64,000 nt of DNA from Tyto alba (Eukaryota; Chordata; Aves; Strigiformes; Tytonidae). Both the position numbers and the translations under genes were made by a program. The notes beneath the pieces were generated by a model, which saw nothing but the letters and a program-made list of their open reading frames with translations, did not search any database and was not told where the DNA came from. Positions 38,401 to 50,349 of this stretch are shown one piece after another. Numbering within the stretch: the first letter of the stretch is position 1; each line of letters starts with the position of its first letter. The stretch covers positions 10,058,501 to 10,122,500 of the forward strand of contig NW_024881313.1 in assembly GCF_018691265.1 (NCBI RefSeq). The letters run 5' to 3'.

Positions 38401-39600
38401 CATCTAACTGTGCTTTCAAGATCATTGATTGCTCAAACAAATGTAAGGAGACAATACTAGAATCAGCAAATGAAAGATTCTTTCTCTAGGCTTGAAGATA
38501 GGTACTAAAGCAGAGATTTATTTAATTGCAATGAATAAAACTCTCTTCAATCTGAGCTGGGTACTTAGCAAATACACAAGAAACAGAGGGTAGGGACACT
38601 GCAAAAGCCTTCTATGTAAGTACCTAGTTTTGGTATGACCAGGAACGTCTAATATGCCTGACCATCCTCAAGCAGACTCTGCAAAGGTTTTTAGGCCTCT
38701 CTGTACTGCTCTTCTATCATACAATTTGGTGCATTAAGCTCAGAAAAGCTCCAGCCCATATTTGCACAATGCTGTCCTAATAAGCTTCTTGGAACAGTGT
38801 CCTGAGAGCACAGGACAGAGACATCCTGCCCGAGCCTGTCCTGCCTTGTTAAAATCCACCTCCATCCTGGCTCTGACAGACTGCAACTCTGCAGAGCCAT
38901 GTGGATGCCCCCGACATCACTTTCCCCGGTATTTGTGCTGCAGGGATAGTGTGATGGTTTGAGTACATCACCAGATCAGTGCTGATGCCAGGTAGTAGAA
39001 AGGCACTGCATTGGAGTAACGATTCCTCTCACTGACACCTAAACAGGTTGTACAACCAGAGCTGCAAAGATGAAAGAACTATTTGTATACTGCAGGAGGA
39101 ACATAAATACATAGGAAAAGCTCTAAGCCTAACTAGATGAATAGGCATGTTAGAAATATACTAGGACTAGATCTAAAAGGAATGGAAAGAACTCATCAGC
39201 AAACAACACGTTATCTAGGAAGTCAGACACTAGTAAGGCTCAACTGAGAGCTGCAAAACATTGAGCTCAGAAGTTGTAAAACAATAGAGAAATAAATTCA
39301 AAAAGTATGTCTACAGATTCAAACAAATGCCTTGTTTCAGTTTTAAATTAAGAGGAAGATATAGAACAGGAAAGAAAAATGAGGATGGTTTGTAAGTTTG
39401 AATATATAAAAAAGGAAATAAATATTGGAAAAAAAACTAAGCAAGTTTAATTAGTTCATCTTTGGGCACTCGTTATTCACTGTTCCAAAATAATGAAGGA
39501 ATAAGGATGCTGTCATCACTGGAAAACAACAAATACTACACTCTTATTAGATAAAAAGAGAAAATTATTGAAGTAATTTGAGATCAGTAATCTGACCTCA
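32401..39600. other. Unique sequence, no gene seen
   Basis: A 124-codon plus-strand frame at 32737-33111 starts with a hydrophobic stretch but has no recognisable homologue. A cluster of inverted repeats lies at 33388-33460. A short direct repeat of GTAGTAGAGCTGA words occurs at 35714-35765. The block 38750-38960 is richer in G+C and contains a few CpGs but no clear coding frame. 39050-39540 may be an unrecognisably old 5' part of the LINE fossil that follows. Confidence 0.4.
33391..33415. repeat. Perfect 9-bp inverted repeat
   Basis: AACAGTAAT and its exact reverse complement ATTACTGTT flank a 7-nt loop. A second, longer-range pair (ACCAATAT at 33401-33408 with ATATTGGT at 33452-33459) overlaps it, so alternative hairpins are possible. 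Confidence 0.85.
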
Positions 39601-39609
39601 ACAGACTTC

Positions 39610-40320
39610 AGAAGTATTTAAAAAATAAATTAAATAAAAATTAAAAATGTGCAGGTAAATAGGAAACAGAACAAAATGCAACATGGGTTAACCAAAGTGA
39701 GGTCATGCCAGACTAAATTGCTACCATTTCTACATGGGGTAACTATTTTTTGAGACAAGAACAGTATAAAACATCATCCATCAATACTTTAACAAAGAAT
39801 TTTATATGACGCCGCATAAGAAATTATTATCAAAGCTAGGAGAGATTATGATAAATGCAAGAATTAAAAAGCAGGTAAGGAAACAGACAAAATAGAAGAC
39901 TAAATAAACTAGGTCTTTTCAGCCTCAAGAAAAGCCTGCTGAAAGGGAATATGATTGTGATCTATAAAATCACAAGTAAAAGGGCATCAGTAGGGGATGC
40001 TTATTAACTTTCTTTAACATTGGAAAATCTAGGTGTCATCAAATGAAGTTATAGCTTTATAGGTTCGAAAGAAAACGGAGTACTATTTCACCTGCCAGGT
40101 AATTAAGCTGTGAAGTTTATATCTATAGGGTGTTATTTTATGGAGTTCAGAAATACTTAGACGGATTTATTGAATAAAAAAATCTGTCATGGGCTATTCA
40201 ACACAAAAATCATGTACTTTCCCTGTGTATCTAGATAGAAAGGAAATTTTCATCTCACACGGTTCACCTGTTCTAATTTTCTTAGGAGGAGCTGATAAAA
40301 AGCACCCTGGGAGTTAATAC
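39610..40320 (+). mobile_element. Ancient CR1/L3-like LINE fossil
   Basis: Plus-strand remnants occur in the order expected for ORF2. At 39680-39720 there is the CAACATGGGTTAACC...CATGCCAGACTAAATTG block that precedes the RT core in L3-type elements. At 39909-39965 a frame reads LGLFSLKKSLLKGNMIVIY, matching the conserved [17 protein letters not shown] segment of CR1 proteins. The 3' region then continues with TTAAGCTGTGAA at about 40103 and ATGGGCTATTCAACACAAAA near 40190. The RT catalytic core between the first two pieces appears deleted. Stops and frameshifts are many. It is much more diverged than the CR1 at 8.6 kb, so far older. Limits are approximate. Confidence 0.65.
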
Positions 40321-42560
40321 TTGAATTCTTTAAGACTCAGGTTTTGGGTTATTATTATTTAACTTTCCTCTAATTACCTAGGCACAGAATGTTTAAGTGC
40401 AGAAATGAATATTAGCTGATAAAGCTGAAAGAGATCAGGACAGATAGGTCTGGATATAGTATAATCTTAGAGAACAGCATAACAGAAATTTAATGAACTT
40501 TAGTAATATGAATGGCAATGTCATTCACTGAAGGGCTAATGACAAAAACCTGCTGTTAACTCAAAACACACGTGACCAAGAGTAACTGAAAAGGAAGGGC
40601 TGGGTTTATTTGTCAGTGCCAGGGGTCTCTAAAGGGCTATGGTTGAGAAAGGAGATGGTGTTCAGTGAGAAATTCCTTGTTAATGTAGAAAAGACCTAAT
40701 GATATTTTTATAAAATGCCGATGAGATCCTGTCCATAATATCAGATCAGTTCCAGTCACCTATATGCAGAAGGAGGTAACAAGGCTATTTAGAGATTACA
40801 GAAGGACTCATCTTTCAAAGGAAAAAACACAAAAGCTAAAAGACAGTATGATTGCTTTTCCCGGGCTGTCTGTATGTTTCATGGTAGCTGGAATTAATAG
40901 GGAATTCTTGTTCAGATCGAGGACACGACAAATGCTGTTTTCAGACTGGCGTAACTGGCTATCTGAACCAGAGGGATAGAAGAAGAGTAGAAAGCCTTGC
41001 CGCATGCCAGCTGGTAGTCAGAACACAACTGGGACTCAACCCCAAACCTGGGAGAATAAAAGGGCGTTTTGTATATAACCTTTGAGTCCTCAGGAAGGAA
41101 ACATCAAAAAAGAGGAGTTGGTAAACTACTTAGAAAGAAGCCTTAAAATACAATGTATAAAGTAATTGTCAATAAATTTAGAATAAAAATTTGAAAGTAG
41201 ATGTTTTGGAATTGCTTGCTGATATGACTGGTTGCCTGTAGTATCAGAGTTCCTTGCCCTTCCTGTCCTAAACAGAGTAGGCATCTTGAAGGACTTATTC
41301 CATATTGGGAGCAAACTAAACTGAGAGGCAACAGAGAACTTTTAGTCCAGTTGAGTGCGTGGGGAGTGCCAAGAGAGACATTAAAGATAAAAGTAGTGGG
41401 AAGTTAAGATTTTAGGTTTTGGATCTATTCCAACTTATACAGTAGTTGATGTTAAGAAGTAAGCATTTCCATATATTTATTATTGTGTCTGAAGCATTAC
41501 AAAGATTTACATGGGAAATAGTATTACTAAATTAGACTTCTTAAAGTTGTCACTTGTCATTCATATACAAGCATAGACCTTGATATGTAACAACAAATGT
41601 GACCAAGGTAAAATCTTTTGTAGATTTAATTTGCTGCTTGCAACAAGGAGATACTACTGAAGGATGATACACTCATATTTACTAAGTGCAAGTGATTCTG
41701 TCATCCTGACACCTAGCATGCTCTTCATACACAATGGGTTTATTCTCTGGTAAGTTTGTATTTAAATGAGGCTTTATCTTGACTACTTAGAATTTGTGTT
41801 ATTGTAACATATTCTATTCAATTTACATCACAGACTGTGGGCTCTATTTGTGTGGTGTAATGATTCCAGATACTGTATACTTTACATATATCCTCTGACT
41901 TGATTGATATTGATACACTTACTGTAACGTGTTCTTTTCACAAACATATCAAATGGTGTTTTCTAAACTGAAATCAGAGGGCTTGCTTACCAGTATGAAT
42001 CGCTGTTTTTCATTCTTTTTTTTTTCTGCTGTGTAAGCTAGAAGAATTATTTGATTTTCTGTGAATATTAAATAGTACTTCATTACATTCTGTAACTGTT
42101 CTACTTTTTGTTTAAATGCTTTAGGAAAACATTATTTATAAACATCAGAGTTCTTGTCATTTGTTTAAGAAAGACACCAACAAAATATTTCATTAAAGAA
42201 GGAATAGAAATTTATTTTAATTCTTATTAACTGAGGTAAAGCTTTGCTAGCATTATTTTCCCTCCTTCCTGTTTATATTGCTTAAGATGTGTGGATCATT
42301 TGCAATTCATTCGCTACTTCATATTGTTAAGAAACTGAATACCCTATTCTCATTCTTGTCACTGCATTTCTTTTTATTTCCTACTTTGATCTCCTTCAAG
42401 ATGCTGCTTGATGCAGTGTTAATACAGTGGCTTATTTCTATTACAGTATTTCACAGCTCTCCTTTTTTGCTTACCTCCTAGATAAATGAATCATAATAAC
42501 CTTGGCAGTTTCTCTCTTAAAGCTGCTGCTGTTTTTCCTTGAAATTTTGCTCTTCAAATT
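40321..42560. other. Unique sequence with one unexplained open segment
   Basis: At 40764-40979 a 71-codon plus-strand frame, followed after one stop by roughly 20 more open codons, has a protein-like mix of Arg, Ser and hydrophobics and several CpGs (40860-40960). I cannot assign it. It may be part of an old retroelement. The rest holds nothing recognisable. Confidence 0.35.
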
Positions 42561-42705
42561 GTAACGGCAGGTCTAACTAAGGCTCTACAGCTGGACAATT
42601 ATAGTTAATTGGGGCTGTTAATGGATTAGGTAAATTTGGCTAAACCAAGAACACCCAGGGAACCTTCTGCCCTCACCATAAATAATTGCATTGGTTCAAG
42701 GGTAA
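42560..42705. promoter_or_regulatory. Candidate conserved non-coding element
   Basis: Repeat-free stretch with a tight cluster of homeodomain-type cores (CAATTATAGTTAATTGG, TTAATGGATTAGG) followed by a balanced-composition segment to about 42670. No open frame. The motif density is higher than in the surroundings, but conservation cannot be judged here. Confidence 0.28.
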
Positions 42706-43585
42706 ATTGTGAGGGATAGTTTCAGTCTTCCTCAGACTTTTCATTGGTATAATGAAAAGAGGTATTCTACTCTGGAAGTAGGTGTTATGATGTGTTATAG
42801 TAGCATTAATAAAGAACAACTTTGGCTTTTACAGACATTACTAGAAAAGCAAAATTATTTTGGTGTCTCTAATGGTGGTTTTTTGGGTTGGCTTTTTTTT
42901 GTGTGTGTGAACTAGAGCTAAGGACCTTTATCTTGCTTGCAGGTTAATTTTGGTTTGTTCTTGTTTTTTTGTTCCATTTTCCCCCTTACCTTCTGCATCT
43001 TACTGTCTTTTTCCTTGATTTATTCTCAGACCTTTTTTTCTTATGTAACCTTGAGAGAGGGCTGGAGGCCTACTTTTAGAGATGGGGGTTTTTTGTTTGT
43101 TTACTTGGGGGTTTTTGCCTCCTTTTAAAAATGGGCATTTAATTTTGTTGAGTATTATTCAGATAGTTGGTAATACAACATTTCTCTATTCATACCTGAG
43201 GGCTTATGTTCTCAAAAATTACCTGTGTAGTATTGACATAGCCTCTAATCAGACATAAATTTGTAGAGAAGAAAATAGTAGAAAGTCACAGATGGTGGTG
43301 ATGGTGCCTATAGTCATTCTTCTGAACATTGTTAATGACTGACTAGTCCAGAGGGCTGTAGCTCTCCTTTCTGGAGTTTGCTAGTAAATGCCTTATTTTA
43401 CTGTGTTAAGTAACAGTGTGTCATATTGACTGTGCTAATCTGTTACCTCTTTAGGACAGGGGCCATGTCTTCTTATTTTCATTTAGAACTATGAATGTGA
43501 ATGGCAATGCAAGTATAACTTGTAACTTTCTCTCTCTCTGCATATTAATTAACTTAGTATAATTTAAGTTATGTCTCAGTATGTG
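42706..43585. other. Unique sequence, no gene seen
   Basis: T/G-rich low-complexity patches around 42880-42915 and 43080-43115 create Phe/Leu-rich chance open frames. Nothing else recognised. Confidence 0.5.
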
Positions 43586-43589
43586 TCCT

Positions 43590-43870
43590 GGGCATTATTT
43601 TTAGTGAAGTGTGTCACTTTTCATTACATTAAATGAATGCTCATCTAATTTCCTATCTCACCTCTGTGCCCATTTTGTTAATGTCAGGATTATTCTTACA
43701 TCCCTTTAAGTCTTAAATACTCTCCTTATTTTGATATCATCTGCAAGTTTAATGATCTGACTTATTACAGCTTTATCTAGACCACTGAATAAAATATGAA
43801 AATCTACTGGTGTTAATCTCCATCCCTGAGGGACTTCTCAGCAGCTGTCTTTCCATTCTCCCCCCAGTCC
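43590..43870 (-). mobile_element. Ancient CR1/L3-like LINE fossil, RT core
   Basis: The minus strand translates at 43790-43735 to GLDKAVISQIIKLADDIK, matching the NDLDKGVISEMTKFADDTK segment of CR1/L3 reverse transcriptases, with catalytic A-D-D at 43744-43736 and the usual Phe replaced by Leu. It is preceded by a degraded G-V-P-Q-G-S region (43860-43820) and followed in the same frame by RVFKT, then a stop, then KWAQR and a segment resembling the NVMKS part of the next conserved block (to about 43600). At least two in-frame stops show it is dead. Read from the sequence; the family assignment rests on motif order. Confidence 0.7.
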
Positions 43871-45215
43871 CCTGTTTTTCTGGGTACTGTTTGGTACCTT
43901 AGTACTGCTGATCTGCAGGCAACTGCATCAGATCTGGAGTCAGTTGAAGTTATTACAGTTTTACAGAAAAAGCAGTTGGCCCAAAAAACCCAAACTAAAG
44001 ATCAAGGATGGGAAAGAGTCAGACTTTGGGATACTGACCTTCGCATAGGAATGCTGGGTCACAAATTCTGAATATTGCAGAAAAATTTAAAGCCTATTTT
44101 TAATAAAGCTTTACTCCATCCACAACAAAAATTTCTTAATGATAATAGTGATCCATCATTTCAAATTTCCTCTAAACCTTTTTAAAAACCCAGCTGTGTT
44201 AAGTCTCTTGGTTTATCTAGACTAATAACATTTTTCATTTTTTTCAAAGTAACCAGATTTCTTTAACATGATTTACTCTTTCCATAACCACAATGACTCA
44301 TAATGATTAAATTGTGCTTATATAATTATATCCTTTAAAATGATCTATAAATGTAACATCTATTTCCTAAAGACCAGACTCTGAGGCATAAAACTTCCTT
44401 GATTTGTCCCTACAGATTAAAAAAAAAAAAAAAAAATGCTTAAGGTGTTCATGGCAGGCTTAGGCAAGAGACTGACATCTCTGGAAAAGAGGTTTGAAAT
44501 TTAGTACTGGAAGGCATTTCCGTTATTTTTACTGGATTAGTGGGAACAATGACACTTGTGGATTTAAGAGCAGAAGAGCTGAGAGTCAGCTTGATTTGAG
44601 AGCGTGTGAACAAGCCGAGAGAAGGAACGCCGTGAAAGGTTTGTGTATGAAGAACAGATACTTGTGAATGTGGCAAATAGAAGAAAGACAGCAGGTCTTG
44701 GAGCTGGGGGCTGGGGAACCTGGACTGGCCTCCAGCCCTGTGAGCAGAAGAAGACAAAGGTAGGGAAGCCTGGGTGTTTATGTAAATAAACTCCATCATC
44801 ATGTCAAGAAAGAAGGAAGCTAAAAGTTTGAATGTTTTCTGTGAGTAAAGTAATATAATAAGTTGTGGGCTTTTTTTTTTTTTTTTTCCTCTGAAATGTT
44901 TAGTACCTGCAGTCAGAGCTTATAGTGTGCCTCTATTTTGGAGCCAAAATAATAATAATTAATTATTGTAAAATATGACCACTGTAAGTCCAATTGTAAA
45001 TCTGGCTATTAGATGTAATAAATCATATTCTCCCTAAGAATTAGAACAGTAGTACACAAAAGGATGCATAATTTCTAAAATTATCATGCACTCTAGTCTC
45101 AATGTGGTGGGGCCTTGTATACAGTTTGTTTGTTTTGGTATTTTTTGGTACAATCCTTTTGCCTTTAAATTATATTTGTCTGAGTTATCTTCTATGAAAA
45201 ATAGTAAAAATCTAG
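43871..45215. other. Unique sequence between A and T runs
   Basis: An A run at about 44419-44436 and a T run at about 44872-44887 bracket a 430-bp block with several CpGs near 44600-44635 and a 117-codon minus-strand frame (44449-44802) with no recognisable similarity. It could be a retrotransposed sequence of unknown source. The rest is unique AT-rich DNA. Confidence 0.4.
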
Positions 45216-45219
45216 AGAG

Positions 45220-45540
45220 CTGAGGTTCTCAACCAAGAGGTTGAGGAAAAGAAGACAACCAGGAGGACACTTGACAATAGTACATTAGTGGCGCAGGGAG
45301 TGTGAACAGAAAAATGCTGCCATATTTCTCCACTGCAGGAGAGGGGGAACAAAAAGCAACGAAATTCAACCAGTAGATATTTAGTCAGAGCCAGGTTCAA
45401 AACAAACCAAAGGAGATGGTCCTTCATATACATAGCTGATCTGTAAAACCTCTTGTCAAAGATTAAGGCATGTGCTAAAAACTTGTATTAGTCACTAACA
45501 ATGGACATCTCCATGAGCTAGATAGTGACTAAAATAAAGG
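45220..45540 (+). mobile_element. Ancient CR1/L3-like LINE 3' fossil
   Basis: A plus-strand frame at about 45387-45440 reads RFKTNQRRWSFIYIADL followed by stop and NLL, matching the FKTNKRKYFFTQ...VNLWNSLP segment near the C-terminus of L3/CR1 ORF2. Downstream CTTGTCAAAGATTAAGGCATG corresponds to the ccttgccacaggatgttgtgg region of the same families. The upstream limit is a guess. Non-functional. Confidence 0.6.
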
Positions 45541-46035
45541 AACCAAGCGCAGCTTAGGAGGGGCTTAAAGTGAAGCACTGAAGGGGTTGGAGGCTGGTAG
45601 AAAGCTAAGTGCCCTTTTTCTTTATTACTTCCTTTGACATTAGCTTTTTTCCCCTCAGCTAGAATAGTTGCTTTTGTATTGTGCTGAGCTGCAAAATGCC
45701 ACAGAATACCTGTTTTCTTGGCTGTGGGGAGAATAGAAATCTGATGATTTCATATTTTGATCTATTCTCCTTTCTTCTCTGACAAGATCTGCAAGATGTG
45801 CTATTAAGACACTGCAACTGAATATTTTATAGTGATGGTGTTGGAAACTGCCAATATTAGATGATGTTTACTAGCCATAGAGTCTTCTACATTCTGCTGT
45901 TGTGAGGTTGGTAAGTGGAAACCTTTTAAAGAGAGAAGGAACTTGAGCTGCACGTATCTAAAATGGTTGCATCTGCTGTCCTTGTCTTCCCTGTGGGCTT
46001 TTCACAAATGCAGATTGATAGAGTAGACCTACTGT
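45541..46035. other. Unique sequence, no gene seen
   Basis: Nothing recognised. Confidence 0.5.
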
Positions 46036-46139
46036 GCATCTGTTACAACCTAGACTGGGAAACCCAGGGAGCTGTAGTAGGTTCGTGATCCCCGCAGGCT
46101 AAATTAAGGTGAAACAGCACCAAACAATCAATTAAATGT

Positions 46140-46145
46140 TTTATT
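46140..46145 (-). terminator. LTR polyadenylation signal
   Basis: AATAAA on the minus strand, correctly spaced behind the TATA box of the same LTR. Functional activity is not implied. Confidence 0.5.
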
Positions 46146-46206
46146 TATGGTAGAAGCAACCTGAACATGGAAAGCATAATGGTAGGCAGCATGGCCTCTT
46201 ATTAAA

Positions 46207-46215
46207 ATATATATA
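46207..46215 (-). promoter_or_regulatory. LTR TATA box
   Basis: TATATATAT on the minus strand preceded by a long pyrimidine-rich U3 stretch (a GA-rich tract at 46216-46262 on the plus strand) and followed by AATAAA. Confidence 0.45.
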
Positions 46216-46589
46216 AGAAGAAAAAGAGGGAGAGAAGAGGGAGGAAAAAGGGAAAAGAAAAGGATATCTTGGATCTCTTGGATCTCTTCAACGATGACAA
46301 ACATGGAAATTCCCTGTGATGTGTGCGTGCCCCTGACTCTCTGAGTGTGTGCCTTTTAAAGTGTAGTCCTCACCTTTTGTTTATGCCAGTCATGACCACT
46401 GAGGGTTTATATGGCCTTCTATGGCTCTCAAACACCTCTGCAGCTCATATAACTCTCAGTTTCTACACAGGTGCCACAGGGGGGGCTGATCACAAGGGGT
46501 CTTTCCAGTGGTTGCAAGCCCCTTCCTCAAATAAACTCTGCCTGGCAACATGGAACTGCGCACCCTCTGGCACACCTCCCCCAGCATCT

Positions 46590-49500
46590 CACATCAACCA
46601 ACCTTCCACCCACCACTCCCTGCCGCTCTGCAGCCTTCAATGTTTGAGACATTAACTCAGTCTCTCACAGTACTGTGAAGAGGTAATGTTAAGTGTGGTG
46701 TTAACAGTGAGGTCCAGGTGCTTCCCGGCCTTGTTAGGGAGTCAGTAGCTCCAGTATTTGCTTTGCAGGAACCACCATACCACCCACACACCCTTTCTGT
46801 TATAGGCTCCATCTTGCAGTGTGGTGGCAGGGAAGGAAAGTAGGCATTAAATCTTTGGTTTTATATCTTGCACCTTGCAGTTTGAGAACTTACAGTTTTA
46901 TCTGTATTTGTGCTTGTCTGTGGGTGAGCTCTGAGGAGAAGTTAGGGGAGACAGCAATTTTACAAGGCTGGAAAACTACTGCTCAATAGCCTTTAGTCAT
47001 CTACAGGACCTTTTGCCAGCTGATACCTTATTAACAGCACAGGCTAGGCATTTATAGAGCCACTGCACCAGAGACTCTTTCATAGACAAACTGTTCATAC
47101 GCAGGACCATAGCACTTGGCAAAGGAGGCTGAGCAGTCTTTATTGAGGCAGCAGTGTGACCTCATACCTTGCTGCTAACGGAGGCATAACAGCAAAGGAA
47201 GATTAATTTTCTATAGCTTTCCCCAGAGTGTGAAAGTGTACCTTTCTTAAGTTCAGCCTCAAATCAAAGAATGAGATGGAAGAATTCAGTTCTGCTTTCG
47301 CTGTTCCCCATTTATTAGGTTGCGAAACAGTTCTTACTATTAAGTCAGATGATACAGTTATGTTCAATCTTATATTTTTATCCATTTACCAACATTTTAA
47401 AGTCACAATGGGGAAAAGAAAATATGAGAATCCTAAAGAGAAGACAGATAAGTTCTGAGGTTTCATTTCTTTATACATTCACACTTGCCATTAATACATC
47501 CTGGTTAGAAAATGCACTATATTATTCCTTTTTCCAGTCTTAGAATGTATCATCAAGATGAAACCATGATCTCTGGACAAAAGGACTATGTAGTACACTT
47601 CTTGAACTTAATTTATTCTAAACTTAGTTGATAGGCTGATAGAACAGTTGTAGTTAATGAAAACTGCAAGAACAGAATAGCACATCAAAATTAAGTGGTA
47701 TAAAACCACGTCAACATGATTCAAGAGTGCTGAGTTCATAATAGTAGGAAGTAGGATCTGATCTTTGAGAATTATAACAGTGACAGATCAATGAGCCACC
47801 TACTGTAGTGCTCTATGATCAAACCATATTTGATGTGGAAGCTGGTAGCTTAAATCTGTACTTTCACAAACAATAATACAGTGGTCCTAATTTGACTCAT
47901 TTTATTCATGTCAGTGACTGTGCAACTGGTTTTGTACTGGAAAAAGGGTAGAAGTACAGAAATTTCTAGACAGAGATTTTTAATGATGGAGAATAAAAGT
48001 CTGTAAAGATGATACTGTTTATTTTTCACAGAGGAGGTCCACAGATGCATTACATTGTTTGTAGATCTCTGAGGCACTGGGCTCATCACCCACAGCATTG
48101 TAAGAGCAGCCATGCTCCTAAGCCTTCAGCCATTCATTGCAGTTTCCACAAATGCTGGGGGATGTTTCCAAACTTCTTCAAGCAACATGAAAACAAAATG
48201 CTCCGTCAGAAATGTAATTAATTTGGGGTTTCTCGTGTACTTAGTCTTGTGAACTCTGAGGCAGAAACTGATTGTAATTCTCTGCTACTGGAATCCAAAT
48301 TCAGTATTTTGGGCAAAAGAAGTTGTAAAACTTTAGAGACCGTTTTCATTATCTGATTCACTCTTTGGCAACTTGGTTCAGACTTGCCAAATGTTCATTA
48401 CTATGAAGTACCTTGTTTAAATTTTCTGGGAGCTAGCATAAACTGTTAGTTCTCTTCAGGTCTTTAGCTAAGGGAATAGGTAGACCAGATGACATTCTTG
48501 AAGATTGGCATTGAAAACATTTTTTACCATCAAAGAATAGTTCTGTAATTCCTTCTCTGCTTTCTCAGGTAAAACTGTAAAAAAATCTTTTTGCTGACTT
48601 GTTCAAGAATTTAATGCAATTATTGTGGGTTTAATTATTATAATTATATTTTTAAAAATTATTATTATTATTTTAAAAAATATTTAAGTACTTTAAACAT
48701 TCAAAAAGTGAATGTATCTAGCTGTACCCAGTAGCTGAACGTGGCAGCCAACCTGGACTCTTTGTTTTTCCTATGTCTCTCACAATCAGAAGCTTGACAA
48801 GGAAAAATATTCTGATATGAACTAGTTTGGAAGTAGCTATTGTTCTAAATACTTACATAATAAATATTATGGGGCTATCTTTAACTCTCATTGCTTACTT
48901 GCTGTTTATGTAATGGGAATGACACCCCTTTGGTATAATTGCATCAGCAATATATGTGTCATTAAGATGATGCAATGTGTGCTGCTGAGGATGATGTCAC
49001 TTTGGTTTAGTTGGTGTGAGCAGCATCTTCACAAATGTTCCTTTCCCAAATGGCTGTACTTGTCAGTGAGCAATTAACATGAAACAGGTGTGTCTGGACT
49101 GAAGTTACATCTGTAAGATGATTCTTATGATCAGCTCCCCATATAGCTGGTGCTAAACCTTGGCATTTTGGAACAACAGGGTATTTCAAAAAAGTAAAAT
49201 AATATGACATAGTTAGCTTAGTTTATGTCTTTAACATGAAATGCAATTCCAAAGCTATACATGCTGATATCTGCTTTCTCCTGTCAAACAGAACGGAGAG
49301 CACAATGCCTGCAAATAGAACATTTGCTTCAATCTGGGCAAATTCAGAAAACAAAATTTATGACCTGTCTTCTGCTTGAACCAGCACATTTCCAGTGAGA
49401 TTTTTTTCTAATCTGAAGTTATTGTTCACATCCCTCTTAAAACCTTGGTGACAGGTAGAAAGTAAATTCCAGAACCTCAGAATTTCCAAAACGGATAAAT

Positions 49501-50340
49501 TAATTTAGTTTAGTTGAGGTTTTGTTTTTAAGTGTGCCAATTTGTGCAGGCATTGGACCTATAAATGGGATTTTTCTGTTTCACATTCTACAGATAATAC
49601 TATTGCTATATTACCTTTTGGTCTATTTGCGTTTTACTGTGTGGTCATCTTAAATTGCATTTTACTTTCTTTAGTTAGAAAAAGTTTCTCAAGTACTTGG
49701 AAAAAGTAATTTTAGAAAGGGTAAATTAAAACACTGTAGCTTGAGAAAGACTTAACTGCTGTAGTTGTGCAACTGAAATAATGGTTTAGAGTTGAAACTG
49801 ATAAGAAGCTGGATAATAGGCCAGCAAACAGGATGTCTGTAGTCTATCAGGGACTAAATGAGATCTATATAAAGCACCAGTGTAACTGTAAAATCAAGAG
49901 ATGTAGACTGGAAAATATCCAAAAATAACATTTGAAGATATGTCATAAACAGACCATGTGGTTCTGATAAAAGACTAGAACGACACTGTGTATTTAGCAT
50001 ACAGGTAAAGCAGATAAACCAGTTCAAAAGTCATAATAGTTGCCTGATGATATCCAGTACAAAAAATCAGTCAACATGTAAGGAACTGATTCTCTGTGTA
50101 TGAAATAGAGCTGTGACTTGGATACTTTATATTCAAGCTGCAAAAGAGGCAGATCTTTGTTGTGTTTGGACCCAGTGCATATATGCTTATTACTTAGCAT
50201 ATTGTCTGAAGAAGGAACCCACCTGATAAAGGTCAAACCTTAAGGATAACTGAACAAATATGGTCTCTGGTTGGTGCAGAAACAGTTTATCCTCTAATTA
50301 AATCACTGGAGTGGATCACTAGTGGTTGGATTGTTGACAG
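46590..50340. other. Unique sequence, no gene seen
   Basis: 46590-46800 may belong to the neighbouring LTR. An AT-only low-complexity stretch lies at about 48625-48690. I looked for retroviral internal genes between this LTR and the one at 51.5 kb and found none. Confidence 0.45.
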
Positions 50341-50349
50341 GTTAGCTGC

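Larger units (their letters stand above)
46041..46583 (-). mobile_element. Probable solo LTR of an endogenous retrovirus
   Basis: Begins TG and can end CA, with identical 5-bp flanks GCATC at 46036-46040 and 46584-46588, as expected of a target-site duplication. On the minus strand it has the LTR order: a purine-poor U3, a TATA box (TATATATAT at 46215-46207), then a polyadenylation signal AATAAA about 65 nt downstream (46145-46140) and a U5 of about 100 nt. No primer-binding site or internal retroviral sequence follows, so it is either solo or isolated. The distal limit is uncertain: alternative ends at about 46669 and 46705 give better terminal inverted repeats but no duplication. I cannot name the family. 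Confidence 0.55.
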
